DNA of 36,530 nt from assembly GCA_027482195.1 (NCBI GenBank), contig JAIXWE010000043.1:1-36530 (forward strand). The letters are read 5' to 3'. The notes under the pieces were generated by a model. The model was not told the origin of the DNA and searched no databases. It saw nothing but the letters and a program-made list of their open reading frames with translations. Origin of the DNA: Alphaproteobacteria bacterium (GTDB taxonomy: Bacteria; Pseudomonadota; Alphaproteobacteria; Micavibrionales; Micavibrionaceae). Below, in pieces: positions 8,736 to 18,326 of the stretch. The position numbers were made by a program, and so were the translations under genes. Each line of letters starts with the position of its first letter. Position 1 is the stretch's first letter.

Positions 8736-8742
8736 ACAACCC

Positions 8743-9537
8743 ATGTCCATGCCTGAATTTTCAATGCGCCAATTGCTCGAAGCTGGTGTTCACTTTGGTC
8801 ACCACACACGCCGTTGGAACCCAAAAATGCGCCCATTTATTTTCGGTGTGCGTAACGGCGTTCACATTTTAGATTTGCAACAAACTGTGCCGATGTTGGA
8901 AACCGCGTTGCGCGCCGTGCGCGACATTGCGGCCAATGGCGGGCGTGTTTTGTTCGTGGGAACAAAGCGTCAAGCACAAGAAAAAATTGCCGAAAGCGCA
9001 AAGCGTTGTGGTCAATACTACGTCAATCATCGTTGGTTGGGTGGTATGTTGACCAACTGGAAAACCATGTCGACAACCATTGCGCGCTTGAAAGAGCTTG
9101 AAATTATTTTCGCAGGTGACCGCAAAGGTTACACGAAAAAAGAATTGTTGATGATGGCACGCGAGATGGAAAAATTGGAAAAATCCATCGGCGGAATTAA
9201 GGATATGGCTGGTCAACCTGACGCCATTTTCGTGATCGACACCAACAAAGAAGATCTCGCGATCAAAGAAGCCAACAAACTCGGCATTCCTGTGATTGCG
9301 ATTATCGACAGCAACTCAACACCCGAAGGTGTGACATACCCAATCCCTGGTAACGACGACGCACTGCGCGCGATTGAGATTTATTGCGATCTTTTCTCGT
9401 CTGCGGTTCTTGATGGTATCTCAGCGGAATTGTCACGTTCAGGCAAAGATTTAGGTGCGGCGGAAACCCTTACGGTGGAAATTCCACCTGCGGCAAACGA
9501 AGCATCGGATGATGTGAAATCTGCGGCAAACGCGTAA
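8743..9537 (+). CDS. rpsB: 30S ribosomal protein S2
   Basis: Ribosomal protein S2 of the small subunit, 264 residues, slightly longer than the E. coli protein because of an Ala/Glu-rich C-terminal tail. Family blocks are plain: [49 protein letters not shown], and [22 protein letters not shown] 8743 sits 7 bases after a strong AAGGAG, and a second ATG two codons later could not be excluded. It is the first gene after its own promoter and leader and is followed 30 bases later by tsf, the universal rpsB-tsf pair. Control probably acts on the leader RNA. Confidence 0.98.
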   Translation: MSMPEFSMRQLLEAGVHFGHHTRRWNPKMRPFIFGVRNGVHILDLQQTVPMLETALRAVRDIAANGGRVLFVGTKRQAQEKIAESAKRCGQYYVNHRWLGGMLTNWKTMSTTIARLKELEIIFAGDRKGYTKKELLMMAREMEKLEKSIGGIKDMAGQPDAIFVIDTNKEDLAIKEANKLGIPVIAIIDSNSTPEGVTYPIPGNDDALRAIEIYCDLFSSAVLDGISAELSRSGKDLGAAETLTVEIPPAANEASDDVKSAANA

Positions 9538-9567
9538 CTCAACTTTTTAACAAGAAGGAATAAACAC

Positions 9568-10497
9568 ATGGCTGATATAACTGCGGCAATGGTAAAAGAA
9601 CTGCGCGACAAAACTGGCGCAGGTATGATGGACGCGAAAGCGGCACTCGTTGAAAACAACGGCAGCATGGATGATGCGGTTGATTGGTTGCGCAAAAAAG
9701 GCTTGGCGAAGGCCGCGAAAAAATCTGGCCGTACTGCGGCGGAAGGTTTGATTGCTGTGTCAACGGATGCGTCGGGTAAAACCGCCACGGTGGTTGAGGT
9801 AAACTCCGAAACCGATTTCGTTGCACGTAACGAACAATTCCAAGCTTTCGTGCGCAAAGTTGCGGATGTTGCTCTTTCCACCCAAGACTCTGTTGAGCAC
9901 TTGGCGGACGCCGCGTTTGATGCCGGTAAATCTGTGAAAGAACATTTGACGGATCTCATCGCAACAATTGGCGAAAATATGAATCTCCGTCGTTCGAAAA
10001 AAATCGAAGTCTCAAACGGTGTCGTGGCAACTTATGTTCACTCGGCTGTGGCTCCGAATTTGGGTAAAATCGGCGTTGTCGTGGCGTTAGAGTCAACGGC
10101 TTCGGCTGATAAGCTTCAAGCGTTGGGCAAGCAATTGGCGATGCATATCGCAGCGGCGAACCCAGAATTTTTGGATGTGGCCTCGGTTGATCCAAAAGCT
10201 GTTGAGCGTGAGAAAAATGTTCAACGCGAAACAGCGCGCGCATCGGGTAAGCCTGATGACATCATTGAGAAAATGTTGGAAGGCCGCATGCGTAAATTCT
10301 ATGAGGAAGTTTGCCTTCTTGAGCAAGTGTTCATCATGGACGGCGAAACACGCATCAAAGATTTGTTGGCAAATGTTTCGAAAGAAGCGGGTGCACCCAT
10401 CACTCTCAAAACATTTGCACGCTTTGGCGTTGGTGACGGGATTGAGAAGGAGCAAACCGACTTCGCATCCGAAGTTGCGGCGGCTGTTAACGCTTAA
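9568..10497 (+). CDS. tsf: Elongation factor Ts
   Basis: The nucleotide exchange factor that reloads EF-Tu with GTP, 309 residues. The N-terminal UBA-like domain and EF-Tu contact region are clear: [20 protein letters not shown], then [16 protein letters not shown], the TDFVARN motif being the hallmark of the family. Two core subdomains follow, and the C-terminal module ends in a short acidic helix. The start has AAGGAA 8-13 bases upstream. It shares the rpsB transcript and is followed 10 bases later by a strong intrinsic terminator, so the rpsB-tsf unit ends here. Confidence 0.98.
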   Translation: MADITAAMVKELRDKTGAGMMDAKAALVENNGSMDDAVDWLRKKGLAKAAKKSGRTAAEGLIAVSTDASGKTATVVEVNSETDFVARNEQFQAFVRKVADVALSTQDSVEHLADAAFDAGKSVKEHLTDLIATIGENMNLRRSKKIEVSNGVVATYVHSAVAPNLGKIGVVVALESTASADKLQALGKQLAMHIAAANPEFLDVASVDPKAVEREKNVQRETARASGKPDDIIEKMLEGRMRKFYEEVCLLEQVFIMDGETRIKDLLANVSKEAGAPITLKTFARFGVGDGIEKEQTDFASEVAAAVNA

Positions 10498-10503
10498 AAT
10501 TCC

Positions 10504-10536
10504 AAACCCCACTGTCAAAACGGTGGGGTTTTTTTC
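10504..10536 (+). terminator. Intrinsic terminator after tsf
   Basis: The arms CCCCAC (10507-10512) and GTGGGG (10523-10528) form a stable GC-rich stem. AAA stands before it and a run of seven or more T follows. It begins directly after the tsf stop and is the only textbook terminator seen in the window. Confidence 0.9.
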
Positions 10537-10543
10537 TTGTGGC

Positions 10544-10572
10544 TTGCGCCGCAATTTTTGTGTGCGTAAAAT
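10544..10572 (+). promoter_or_regulatory. Possible promoter of the pyrH-lpx run
   Basis: TTGCGC (10544-10549), a 17-base spacer, then TAAAAT (10567-10572). The -35 is weak (three of six) but the -10 has five of six. A promoter is expected here because the preceding terminator should cut off readthrough from tsf. The transcript would have a leader of roughly 15-20 bases before pyrH. Confidence 0.4.
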
Positions 10573-10595
10573 CAAATTCCGAAAGGGTTTATTCC

Positions 10596-11351
10596 ATGTC
10601 CGCTGTTTGCTCTATTCCGACTTCATCCTCACCCAATCTTAAATATCGCCGCGTGTTGCTTAAAATTTCCGGCGAGGCATTAATGGGCCCGCGCGAGTTT
10701 GGTCTTGATCCCGACACGGTCGCGCGGATTGCCGATGATGTAAAGCAAGCGGTTGATATGGGGGTTCAAGTTTGTATCGTTGTTGGTGCGGGAAATATTT
10801 TCCGCGGTGTCTCGGGTGCATCGGATGGGATGGATCGCACCACGGCGGATCATATGGGCATGCTCGGGATTGTGATTAACGCACTGTGCCTTCAAAACGC
10901 GCTTGAAAAAATTAATATTAAAACGCGGGTGCAATCGGCGATCAGTATGGATCAGATTTGTGAGCCGTATATTCGCCGTCGCGCCATGCGCCACATGGAA
11001 AAAGGCCGCGTGGTAATTTTTGCGGCCGGCACGGGTAATCCTTATTTCACATCTGACACGGGGGCATCATTGCGCGCCTCGGAAATGAATTGTGATTTGA
11101 TCGCCAAGGGCACAAAGGTCAACGGAATTTATACGGCTGATCCGTTCAAAGATCCGGAAGCAAAAAAATATGATAAGTTGGCCTATATGGATATTTTGAC
11201 CAAAGATTTAAAGGTCATGGATGCAACGGCGGTATCATTGGCGCGGGAAAATAAAATTCCGGTGATGGTATTTTCTATTCGTGAGCAAGGAAATTTTGCA
11301 AAAGTTTTGCGTGGTGAAGGGGAATTCACCATCGTGACGGATGAGAAGTGA
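10596..11351 (+). CDS. pyrH: UMP kinase
   Basis: Converts UMP to UDP with ATP, an essential pyrimidine step, in the cytoplasm. The 251-residue protein shows the amino-acid-kinase fold motifs of bacterial UMP kinase: [12 protein letters not shown] near the N-terminus, [10 protein letters not shown], the [12 protein letters not shown] block, and [19 protein letters not shown] near the nucleotide site. I chose ATG 10596 (MSAVCSIP) with AAAGGG upstream; the frame is open to 10539, but that region contains the end of the tsf terminator and a promoter-like sequence. It leads the usual pyrH-frr-uppS-cdsA-dxr order, 13 bases before frr. Confidence 0.96.
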   Translation: MSAVCSIPTSSSPNLKYRRVLLKISGEALMGPREFGLDPDTVARIADDVKQAVDMGVQVCIVVGAGNIFRGVSGASDGMDRTTADHMGMLGIVINALCLQNALEKINIKTRVQSAISMDQICEPYIRRRAMRHMEKGRVVIFAAGTGNPYFTSDTGASLRASEMNCDLIAKGTKVNGIYTADPFKDPEAKKYDKLAYMDILTKDLKVMDATAVSLARENKIPVMVFSIREQGNFAKVLRGEGEFTIVTDEK

Positions 11352-11364
11352 GAAGGAGTTTGCA

Positions 11365-11916
11365 ATGTCAAATATAACAGATTTAAAACAACGTATGTCC
11401 GGTGCCATTGAGGTTTTGGAAAAAGAATTTTCAGGCCTGCGCACGGGCCGTGCATCGACCAACATGTTGGAGCCGGTTACGGTTGAGGCTTATGGATCAC
11501 GCATGGCGCTGAACCAAGTTGCCTCCGTCAGCGTGCCTGAACCACGTCTTTTGACTGTTCAGGTGTGGGATATGACACAAACAAAAGCTGTTGAGAAAGC
11601 TATCCGTGACGCGGGTTTGGGTTTAAATCCGCAAGCTGAAGGATCTCTCATTCGCGTGCCAATCCCGGAACTTTCGACCGAACGCCGTACGGAACTTTCA
11701 AAAGTTGCTGGAAAATATGCGGAAAATGCACGCGTGTCTGTGCGCAATGTGCGTCGCGATGGAATGGACGCCGTCAAGAAATCGGAAAAAGATAAATTAA
11801 TTTCTGAGGATGATGCAAAGCGTCAGTCGGAAGAGATTCAAAAACTAACGGACGAATTTATCAAAAAAATTGATACGATGTTGGCGGCGAAAGAAGTCGA
11901 TATCATGAAGGTTTAA
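11365..11916 (+). CDS. frr: Ribosome recycling factor
   Basis: Splits post-termination ribosomes together with EF-G. At 183 residues it has the normal family length. Family signatures visible are the N-terminal helix with [12 protein letters not shown], then [22 protein letters not shown], and the C-terminal helix bundle with [23 protein letters not shown] 11365 follows a strong AAGGAG; the frame is also open upstream to 11341, but that would overlap the pyrH end and adds only eight residues. It lies between pyrH and uppS with short gaps (13 and 3 bases), so it is read from the same transcript. Confidence 0.97.
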   Translation: MSNITDLKQRMSGAIEVLEKEFSGLRTGRASTNMLEPVTVEAYGSRMALNQVASVSVPEPRLLTVQVWDMTQTKAVEKAIRDAGLGLNPQAEGSLIRVPIPELSTERRTELSKVAGKYAENARVSVRNVRRDGMDAVKKSEKDKLISEDDAKRQSEEIQKLTDEFIKKIDTMLAAKEVDIMKV

Positions 11917-11919
11917 TTC

Positions 11920-12660
11920 ATGAATGATGTGTCACCACCCTCCGTTCCGCAACATGTGGCCATCATCATGGATGGTAATGGACGTTGGGCGCGCGCGCGC
12001 AACTTACCCCGCACGGCCGGTCACCAAAAAGGGATTGAGGCAATCAAACGTGTGACCGAAGCCGCGATCGAACTTGAAATTCCTCACCTGACTCTCTTCG
12101 GTTTTTCATCTGAGAATTGGAACAGGCCTCGGGAAGAAGTTTCCGAATTGATGCGGCTTTTAAGGTATTACTTGCGCGCAGAAACTGCGGAGTTGCACAA
12201 AAGCGGTATTCGTTTGGGTGTCATTGGTGACCGCGGCGCATTCGATCATGATATTGTTGAAATGATTGAAAATGCGGAGCGCTTAACGGCGGATAACAGC
12301 CGTTTAAATTTAACTATCGCACTTAATTACGGTGGGCGGCAAGATATTTTGCAAGCCGTACAACAAGTCACCGATCATGCGTGGCGGCAAAATAAGCATC
12401 TTACAAAAAATGAAATTGAAAATTTGTTTCCGCAGTTTTTGTACACGTCTGGAATTCCAGATCCTGACATGATGATCCGCACCAGTGGCGAGCAGCGTAT
12501 CTCTAATTTCCTCATCTGGTCGTGCGCTTATACAGAATTTTATTTTTCCGATGTTTTGTGGCCAGATTTTTCGAAAGATGATTTGGCATCGGCTTTGGAA
12601 TCTTATCAAAAGCGTGACCGTCGTTTTGGTGGCTTAAAAACAGATCACCATAAACTATAA
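11920..12660 (+). CDS. uppS: Undecaprenyl diphosphate synthase (cis-prenyltransferase)
   Basis: Makes the C55 lipid carrier precursor for peptidoglycan and O-antigen from farnesyl diphosphate and isopentenyl diphosphate. The 246-residue protein has the cis-prenyltransferase motifs in order: IIMDGNGRWARAR with the catalytic aspartate, GHQKGIEAIKRV, TLFGFSSENWNRP, LNYGGRQDI, and near the C-terminus PDMMIRTSGEQRISNFL and YTEFYF. It starts 3 bases after frr. Its isoprenoid precursors come from the pathway that includes dxr two genes downstream, so supply and use of prenyl units lie in one operon. Confidence 0.97.
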   Translation: MNDVSPPSVPQHVAIIMDGNGRWARARNLPRTAGHQKGIEAIKRVTEAAIELEIPHLTLFGFSSENWNRPREEVSELMRLLRYYLRAETAELHKSGIRLGVIGDRGAFDHDIVEMIENAERLTADNSRLNLTIALNYGGRQDILQAVQQVTDHAWRQNKHLTKNEIENLFPQFLYTSGIPDPDMMIRTSGEQRISNFLIWSCAYTEFYFSDVLWPDFSKDDLASALESYQKRDRRFGGLKTDHHKL

Positions 12661-12672
12661 GGCTGATCGACA

Positions 12673-13362
12673 ATGACGCGCAATTTTGCATTACGTTGTT
12701 TATCGGCTTTTTTTCTCATTCCTTTGACTTTTTTTATTATTTATCAAGGGGGATGGCTTCTTGGCGTTTTTCTTACCTTTGCCTATGCTGTCTCTTGTGC
12801 GGAATGGTACAATCTGGCGCGTAAAACAAAACGCGTTTTCTTTTATACTTTTGTTGGCATTCTTTATATTTCGATTTCGTTTTATGAATTTACTTACCTT
12901 CGTTTGTTTCTTGATGGCGGAATTTATCTCGCTCTTGTTCTTCTTTTTTCTATATGGGCGGCCGACACGGGGGCTTATGTGTTTGGAAAAAATTTCGGCC
13001 GCAGCCACATGTCACCAACCATCAGTCCGAATAAAACCTGGGCCGGTATGCGCGGTGCCATGATTTGCACAGCCTTTACATTGGTCATACTTTTATATTT
13101 TGCGCCAATGGTCAAAAATATTCTTCCCAATTCCATCATGCTGAACTGGCAACATCTTTTTATTCTCATCCCCGCGGGCATTGCCTTGGGGTTTGTGGCG
13201 CAAGTGGGTGATTTATTGGTATCCGCTTTAAAACGAAAAGCGCAGAGCAAAGATTCCGGTTCACTTATTCCCGGTCATGGGGGCATTTTAGATCGTATTG
13301 ATTCCTTATTATTGGCTGTGCCTGTTTTTATTCTAATTTGCAGGTATGTTTTAAATGTCTGA
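12673..13362 (+). CDS. cdsA: Phosphatidate cytidylyltransferase
   Basis: Makes CDP-diacylglycerol from phosphatidic acid and CTP, the branch point of phospholipid synthesis, in the inner membrane. The 229-residue protein is very hydrophobic, with about six membrane segments, and is shorter than the roughly 285-residue E. coli enzyme, mostly at the N-terminus. The family signature is complete: SALKRKAQSKDSG followed by PGHGGILDRIDS. ISPNKTWAGM is also typical. It starts 12 bases after uppS and its last 8 bases overlap the start of dxr, so the two are probably translationally coupled. Confidence 0.94.
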   Translation: MTRNFALRCLSAFFLIPLTFFIIYQGGWLLGVFLTFAYAVSCAEWYNLARKTKRVFFYTFVGILYISISFYEFTYLRLFLDGGIYLALVLLFSIWAADTGAYVFGKNFGRSHMSPTISPNKTWAGMRGAMICTAFTLVILLYFAPMVKNILPNSIMLNWQHLFILIPAGIALGFVAQVGDLLVSALKRKAQSKDSGSLIPGHGGILDRIDSLLLAVPVFILICRYVLNV

Positions 13363-14509
13363 GAAAAAACGTATCGGTATTTTAGGCTCAACCGGATCAA
13401 TTGGGTGTAACGCTTTGGATTTGATTGCGCATCATCCGGAGAAATTTTCTTTGGAATATATCACGGCTGGAAAAAACTGTGATCTTTTAATCGCGCAAGC
13501 CCTCACGCACCGCCCCAAACATGTCGTTATTCAAGACGAAACGCAGTTTCAAAAATTGAAAGAAGCTCTTGCACCGTATGATATTAAAGTTCATGCGGGC
13601 AATGAGATGATTGTTGCAATCACAAGTCATGAAGTTGACTTGACTGTTGCGGCGATTGTTGGCGTGGCGGGTTTACGCCCAATGATCAATGCGTTGAAAT
13701 ATTCGCAAGCGGTTGCAATCGCGAATAAAGAACCGCTTGTCGCCGCGGGTGATTTGGTCATGGCATGTGCCAAAAAATATAATGCCAAAATCCTCCCCAT
13801 CGACAGCGAGCATAATGCAATTTTTCAAGTCTTTGAGGAACATAATCGTGCGTCAATTGCGCGGCTTGTGCTGACGGCGTCGGGCGGGCCATTTCGTGTA
13901 TGGACAAAAGATCACATTCAAAATGCCACACGCGAAGATGCTTTGAATCATCCCAATTGGAAGATGGGGCCAAAAATCACAATCGACAGTGCGACATTGG
14001 TCAATAAAGCGTTGGAGCTCATTGAGGCGCATTATCTTTTTCAAATGCCTCACGATAAGATTGACGTTGTGATTCATCCGCAATCCATCATTCATTCTTT
14101 GGTGGAATATGAAGATGGGTCTTATTTGGCGCAAATGGGTGCGGCCGACATGCGCACACCGCTTGCTTATGCATTGGCGTGGCCCCAGCGTATGCAGACA
14201 TCAGGTCAGCGTTTAGACCTTTTGCGTATGCCGACATTGAGTTTTGAAGATGTCGATCATGAAAAATTCCCGAGTTTGAATTTGGCGCGGGAATGTCTCA
14301 AGGCCGGGCAGGGGGCGTGTATCACCTTTAACGCCGCCAATGAGGTTGCCGTTGATGCGTTTTTAAAGGGGAAAATCACCTTCCCTATGATAAGCCATCT
14401 GATTGAAAAAGCTTTGCAGAATCAAAATCTTATGCAAGTTTCTGACTTAGATGCTATTTTAGAGTATGATAAGACTGTGCGAACGCAAGTTCAAACCTAT
14501 ATAATGTAA
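13355..14509 (+). CDS. dxr: 1-deoxy-D-xylulose 5-phosphate reductoisomerase
   Basis: Second enzyme of the non-mevalonate (MEP) isoprenoid pathway; it turns DXP into 2-C-methyl-erythritol 4-phosphate with NADPH. The 384-residue protein begins with the nucleotide-binding motif ILGSTGSIGCNALDLI and carries AIANKEPLVAAG, the metal and substrate site PIDSEHNAIFQ, LTASGGPFR, and WKMGPKITIDSATLVNKALE. Length and motifs are ordinary. It overlaps cdsA by 8 bases and is followed 25 bases later by rseP. The product pathway feeds uppS in the same gene cluster. Confidence 0.97.
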   Translation: MSEKKRIGILGSTGSIGCNALDLIAHHPEKFSLEYITAGKNCDLLIAQALTHRPKHVVIQDETQFQKLKEALAPYDIKVHAGNEMIVAITSHEVDLTVAAIVGVAGLRPMINALKYSQAVAIANKEPLVAAGDLVMACAKKYNAKILPIDSEHNAIFQVFEEHNRASIARLVLTASGGPFRVWTKDHIQNATREDALNHPNWKMGPKITIDSATLVNKALELIEAHYLFQMPHDKIDVVIHPQSIIHSLVEYEDGSYLAQMGAADMRTPLAYALAWPQRMQTSGQRLDLLRMPTLSFEDVDHEKFPSLNLARECLKAGQGACITFNAANEVAVDAFLKGKITFPMISHLIEKALQNQNLMQVSDLDAILEYDKTVRTQVQTYIM

Positions 14510-14534
14510 GAGAGTTTAAAATAAGGAAGTTTTG

Positions 14535-15923
14535 ATGGACGGTATACTTGATCTTGCGCATGTGATTGCATCCAATATTTGGATTTATGGCGTCACTTTT
14601 CTCGCGATCCTCAGCGTTTTGGTGTTTGTGCATGAATGGGGTCATTATATTGTGGCGCGCTTATGCGGTGTGCGTGTTGAAACTTTTTCGATTGGTTTTG
14701 GAAAAGAAATATGGGGTTTTAATGACAAACACGGCACGCGATGGAAAATTGCGTTAATTCCATTGGGCGGCTATGTCAAAATGTATGGCGACCAAGATCC
14801 AGCCAGCGCAGGTCACAGTGATGAAGTTGACGCAAGCGACGGGTCAAAGCGCAAAATGAATGACGAGGAAAAGAAACTTGCTTTCTTCTCAAAATCAATT
14901 CCGCAACGCTCGGCAATTGTTTTCGCGGGTCCCGCGATTAATTTTATCTTTGCCATTCTTATTTTGGCTTTTGTGTATGGAACTTATGGCCGCCCAGTCA
15001 CACCTCCGGTTTCATCGGCGATTGCGGTGGAAAGTGCGGCTTACAAAGCGGGCTTTCTTCCCCATGACGAAGTGATTGCGATTGATGGCAAAAATGTTGA
15101 CAGCTTTGATGACATTCGTCGCGCCGTGATGATCGCACTTGATACACCTATGGTGTTTGATGTGAAGCGCGGTGAAGACATGGTCTCCATCACTGTCACG
15201 CCTGAAAAGAAACAAGACGAAGATCGCTTTGGCTTTAAGCACGAACGCGGATATCTCGGCTTCATTGGCCCCGCTGATGGCTTGGATTTAAAAAGTGTGA
15301 CGGCGGTCAATGGTGTTGAAACAGAAACACTCGATGCAGCAAAAATGGCAATTGCCGGTAATTATGATCGTCCACTAACGCTGACGATGAAGAATATACA
15401 AGATCCAAAGGCGCAGCCGCAGGACATGATGGTGAATATTCCATCTAGCTTGAATGAAGATCTTGGAAAAACAGAAACCCAAAAAATTGTTTTGGGGGTC
15501 AAGCCAGGTGACACGGTCTTACATTTCACACCCGTGAAAGCCATGACGGAAGCAATGGCACAAACATGGTACATCACAACCGATACGCTTCAAGCTTTGG
15601 GGCAAATGGTAACCGGCACGCGCAGTGCCCAAGAATTGGGCGGCATTATCCGCATCGGTGCGATTGCGGGCACCATGGCGGAGCAGGGGTGGATCGCCAT
15701 TTTAACCTTCACGGCATTGTTGTCGATTAATTTGGGGCTGATTAACCTGTTCCCGATTCCCATGTTGGATGGCGGTCATTTGACCATGTACGCGATTGAG
15801 GCCGTCAAAGGCTCGCCGCTTTCCGACCAAACCCAAGAATATGCATTTCGCTTTGGCTTTGTAATTTTGATTGCCTTGATGGTTTTTGCCAATCTGAACG
15901 ATCTTTTACAGCTTATTTTATAA
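14535..15923 (+). CDS. rseP: Site-2 protease RseP family (membrane zinc metalloprotease)
   Basis: An intramembrane zinc protease that cuts transmembrane anti-sigma factors and remnant signal peptides. The 462-residue protein has the zinc motif HEWGH in the first helix (about residue 35), the following LGGYVKMYGD, a PDZ domain (about residues 165-230), a second, weaker PDZ-like stretch, and the third zinc-site motif NLFPIPMLDGGHL near the C-terminus. A charged insertion of some 30 residues rich in Asp and Lys sits after KMYGD, as in many alphaproteobacterial members. ATG 14535 follows AAGGAAG; a TTG one codon upstream is less likely. Its place before bamA fits an envelope stress role. Confidence 0.95.
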   Translation: MDGILDLAHVIASNIWIYGVTFLAILSVLVFVHEWGHYIVARLCGVRVETFSIGFGKEIWGFNDKHGTRWKIALIPLGGYVKMYGDQDPASAGHSDEVDASDGSKRKMNDEEKKLAFFSKSIPQRSAIVFAGPAINFIFAILILAFVYGTYGRPVTPPVSSAIAVESAAYKAGFLPHDEVIAIDGKNVDSFDDIRRAVMIALDTPMVFDVKRGEDMVSITVTPEKKQDEDRFGFKHERGYLGFIGPADGLDLKSVTAVNGVETETLDAAKMAIAGNYDRPLTLTMKNIQDPKAQPQDMMVNIPSSLNEDLGKTETQKIVLGVKPGDTVLHFTPVKAMTEAMAQTWYITTDTLQALGQMVTGTRSAQELGGIIRIGAIAGTMAEQGWIAILTFTALLSINLGLINLFPIPMLDGGHLTMYAIEAVKGSPLSDQTQEYAFRFGFVILIALMVFANLNDLLQLIL

Positions 15924-15932
15924 TGACATAAT
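15905..15932 (+). promoter_or_regulatory. Possible promoter of bamA
   Basis: TTTACA (15905-15910), a 16-base spacer and CATAAT (15927-15932), five of six in each box, overlapping the end of rseP. The 117-base gap between rseP and bamA is the longest inside this run, which makes a separate promoter plausible. The region is AT-rich, so a chance match is possible; TTGCAG-N16-TACTAT at 15957-15984 is a weaker alternative. Confidence 0.35.
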
Positions 15933-16040
15933 ATATTAATAATACGTGCGGAAACCTTGCAGTTTTCTCCCAATTCTTTACTATGTCACCAGGTCTTTTC
16001 ACGAGTTACTTGTTTCATTCTTAAGGTAAACACTCATTCC

Positions 16041-18305
16041 ATGCTCCTTTTTTCTCGCCTCCCTCTTATCGCGTTTTTATGTTTGATGTTTCTAAGCTCT
16101 GCGGCCTTTGCCAACGCGGTGCGTGAAATTCAAATTGTGGGTGCGCAACGTATCGAACCCGCCACGGTTTTGACTTACCTTCCTTTGAAAAAGGGTGATG
16201 AGGTTACGCAAGAACTTCTTGATGAATCTCTCAAAAGTCTTTTTGCAACCGGGCTTTTTGCCGATGTGCAATTGGCTGAGAATAACGGTGTGATCACGGT
16301 GAATGTCACCGAAAATCCGATTATCAATCAAATTGCTTTTGAAGGAAATGATGAGATTAAGGATGACTCCTTGCTCTCGGAAATTCAATTGCGTCCGCGC
16401 CAAGTTTTCACGCGCACCAAAGTTCAAAATGACGTCACGCGTCTTTATGAATTATATCGTCGCAGCGGGCAATATTCCGCGGTGGTGGAGCCAAAAATTA
16501 TTCAGCTTGATCAAAACCGTGTCAATTTAGTGTTTGAAATTTCCGAAGGGCCCGTCACAAAAATCGGCAGCATTCGTTTCGTTGGAAATCAGCGTTTTAA
16601 TGACGAAGAATTGCGCTCAGTTTTGGCATCATCGGAAGAACGTTGGTATAATTTCTTAACCTCAAGCGATCGTTATGACGCAGACCGTTTGGCCTTTGAC
16701 CAAGAATTGCTTCGTAAATTTTATTTAAAAGAAGGTTACGCCGATTTTCGGATTTTGTCGGCTGTTTCAGAATTGTCAAAAGATAAAAATGATTTCTTTA
16801 TCACCATCACCGTTGATGAAGGTGAGCGTTACCGCGTGAGTGATGTGCGGATTAATTCGCAAATTCGTAATCTCAATCCAGAATCTTTGAAAAAGAATAT
16901 CACCTTCCAACCCAAAGAATGGTATAACGCAGAAGAAGTTAAAACGACCGCCGATGTCATGACGACAAGCCTCGGTGATTTGCAATTTGCTTTTGCAACG
17001 GTTACACCGGACGTGCAACGTAACCGTGATCAAAAAACCGTTGATATTATCTTTAACATCAATGAAGGTCCCCGTGTTTTTGTTGAGCGCATTAACATTG
17101 ACGGAAACTCACGCACACTTGATAAAGTTATTCGCCGTGAATTTGAGTTGTCGGAAGGTGATGCTTTTAACCGCACCAAACTTTCGAAATCCGAACAAAA
17201 TGTGAAAGATCTCGATTTCTTTGAGAAGGTTGACGTCAAAACACTTCCCGGATCTGCGCCGGATAAAACAGTTGTCGATGTGAGTGTTGCCGAAAAATCA
17301 ACCGGTGAATTGTCGGTCGGGGCGGGGTTCTCGACATCCGACGGGCCTTTGGCTGATTTCAGAATTCGTGAGCGCAACTTCCTCGGCAAGGGCCAGGATT
17401 TGGAATTGGCAACAACAATTGCAGGTAAGCGGACGGAGTTTGATGTCTCTTTCACGGAACCTTACTTCATGGACCGTGATTTGTCGGCCGGTATTGATGC
17501 GTTTCACATCACCCGCGATCAACAAGATGAAAGTTCGTTTGATCAACGCCGCACGGGAGGCGGTTTCCGCATAGGCTATCCGCTTTCAGATAAGTGGCGG
17601 CAAACATGGCGTTATCGCATTGAGCAAAATGAAATCAGGAACGTCGATTCTGACGCGTCACGTTTTATTCAAGACCAAGAAGGCAACCGCTTCACCTCGG
17701 CCATTTCACAACGCATTGTTTATGATGATCTCGATAGCCGTGTTTTTCCAACAGATGGCTTTACATCGTGGATTGATACCGAATTTGCGGGTGCGGGCGG
17801 TGATGCCAAATATGTTTCCGGAAAAGTTGGTGCGGCTTACTATTACCCAATTGCAAAACAATGGACCTTCAGCACCACCGGTGAAGTTGCGGCGATTGAA
17901 GGTTGGTCAGATGACACCGTGCGTATCAATGAACGCTTTTTCTTAGGTGGTGATAATTTGCGCGGTTTTGACACGGCCGGTGTTGGTCCGCGCGATTTAA
18001 CAACCGATGACGCTTTGGGCGGTAACAAATATTACCGAGGCAGTGTGGAACTCCGATTCCCCATCGGCTTCCCCGAAGAAATGGGCGTTTATGGTCATGC
18101 TTTCGGTGATGTTGGATCTTTATGGTCATTAAATGAATCGGGCGTGGGAATTGTTGATGAAAACACACCGCGCGCTTCGGCCGGAATTGGGTTTTCGTGG
18201 CGGTCGCCGTTTGGCCCGTTGCGGATTGATTTAGCGGAGCCAATCTTGAAAGAAGACTATGATAAAGATGAGCTTTTCCGGTTCAGCTTCGGAACACGTT
18301 TTTAA
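16041..18305 (+). CDS. bamA: Outer membrane protein assembly factor BamA
   Basis: The core of the BAM machine that folds beta-barrel proteins into the outer membrane. The 754-residue precursor has a signal peptide (about residues 1-24, ending SSAAFA), then POTRA repeats over about residues 25-420, starting VREIQIVGAQRIEPATVLTY, then a 16-strand barrel of about 330 residues. The barrel carries RGFDTAGVGPRD, the conserved L6 loop with the RGF motif, and the chain ends in the aromatic FSFGTRF, the usual barrel sorting signal. I chose ATG 16041 because it puts the signal peptide at the N-terminus; the frame is open to 15957 but has no such signal. skp follows 21 bases later. Confidence 0.97.
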   Translation: MLLFSRLPLIAFLCLMFLSSAAFANAVREIQIVGAQRIEPATVLTYLPLKKGDEVTQELLDESLKSLFATGLFADVQLAENNGVITVNVTENPIINQIAFEGNDEIKDDSLLSEIQLRPRQVFTRTKVQNDVTRLYELYRRSGQYSAVVEPKIIQLDQNRVNLVFEISEGPVTKIGSIRFVGNQRFNDEELRSVLASSEERWYNFLTSSDRYDADRLAFDQELLRKFYLKEGYADFRILSAVSELSKDKNDFFITITVDEGERYRVSDVRINSQIRNLNPESLKKNITFQPKEWYNAEEVKTTADVMTTSLGDLQFAFATVTPDVQRNRDQKTVDIIFNINEGPRVFVERINIDGNSRTLDKVIRREFELSEGDAFNRTKLSKSEQNVKDLDFFEKVDVKTLPGSAPDKTVVDVSVAEKSTGELSVGAGFSTSDGPLADFRIRERNFLGKGQDLELATTIAGKRTEFDVSFTEPYFMDRDLSAGIDAFHITRDQQDESSFDQRRTGGGFRIGYPLSDKWRQTWRYRIEQNEIRNVDSDASRFIQDQEGNRFTSAISQRIVYDDLDSRVFPTDGFTSWIDTEFAGAGGDAKYVSGKVGAAYYYPIAKQWTFSTTGEVAAIEGWSDDTVRINERFFLGGDNLRGFDTAGVGPRDLTTDDALGGNKYYRGSVELRFPIGFPEEMGVYGHAFGDVGSLWSLNESGVGIVDENTPRASAGIGFSWRSPFGPLRIDLAEPILKEDYDKDELFRFSFGTRF

Positions 18306-18326
18306 TTTTATTGAGAAAAGGATTTT

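Noticed and set aside
9381-9959. 192-codon minus-strand open frame across the rpsB-tsf junction
   Set aside because: It covers two certain genes and the gap between them; its Ser/Ala/Thr-rich product reflects antisense reading of Ala/Glu codons.
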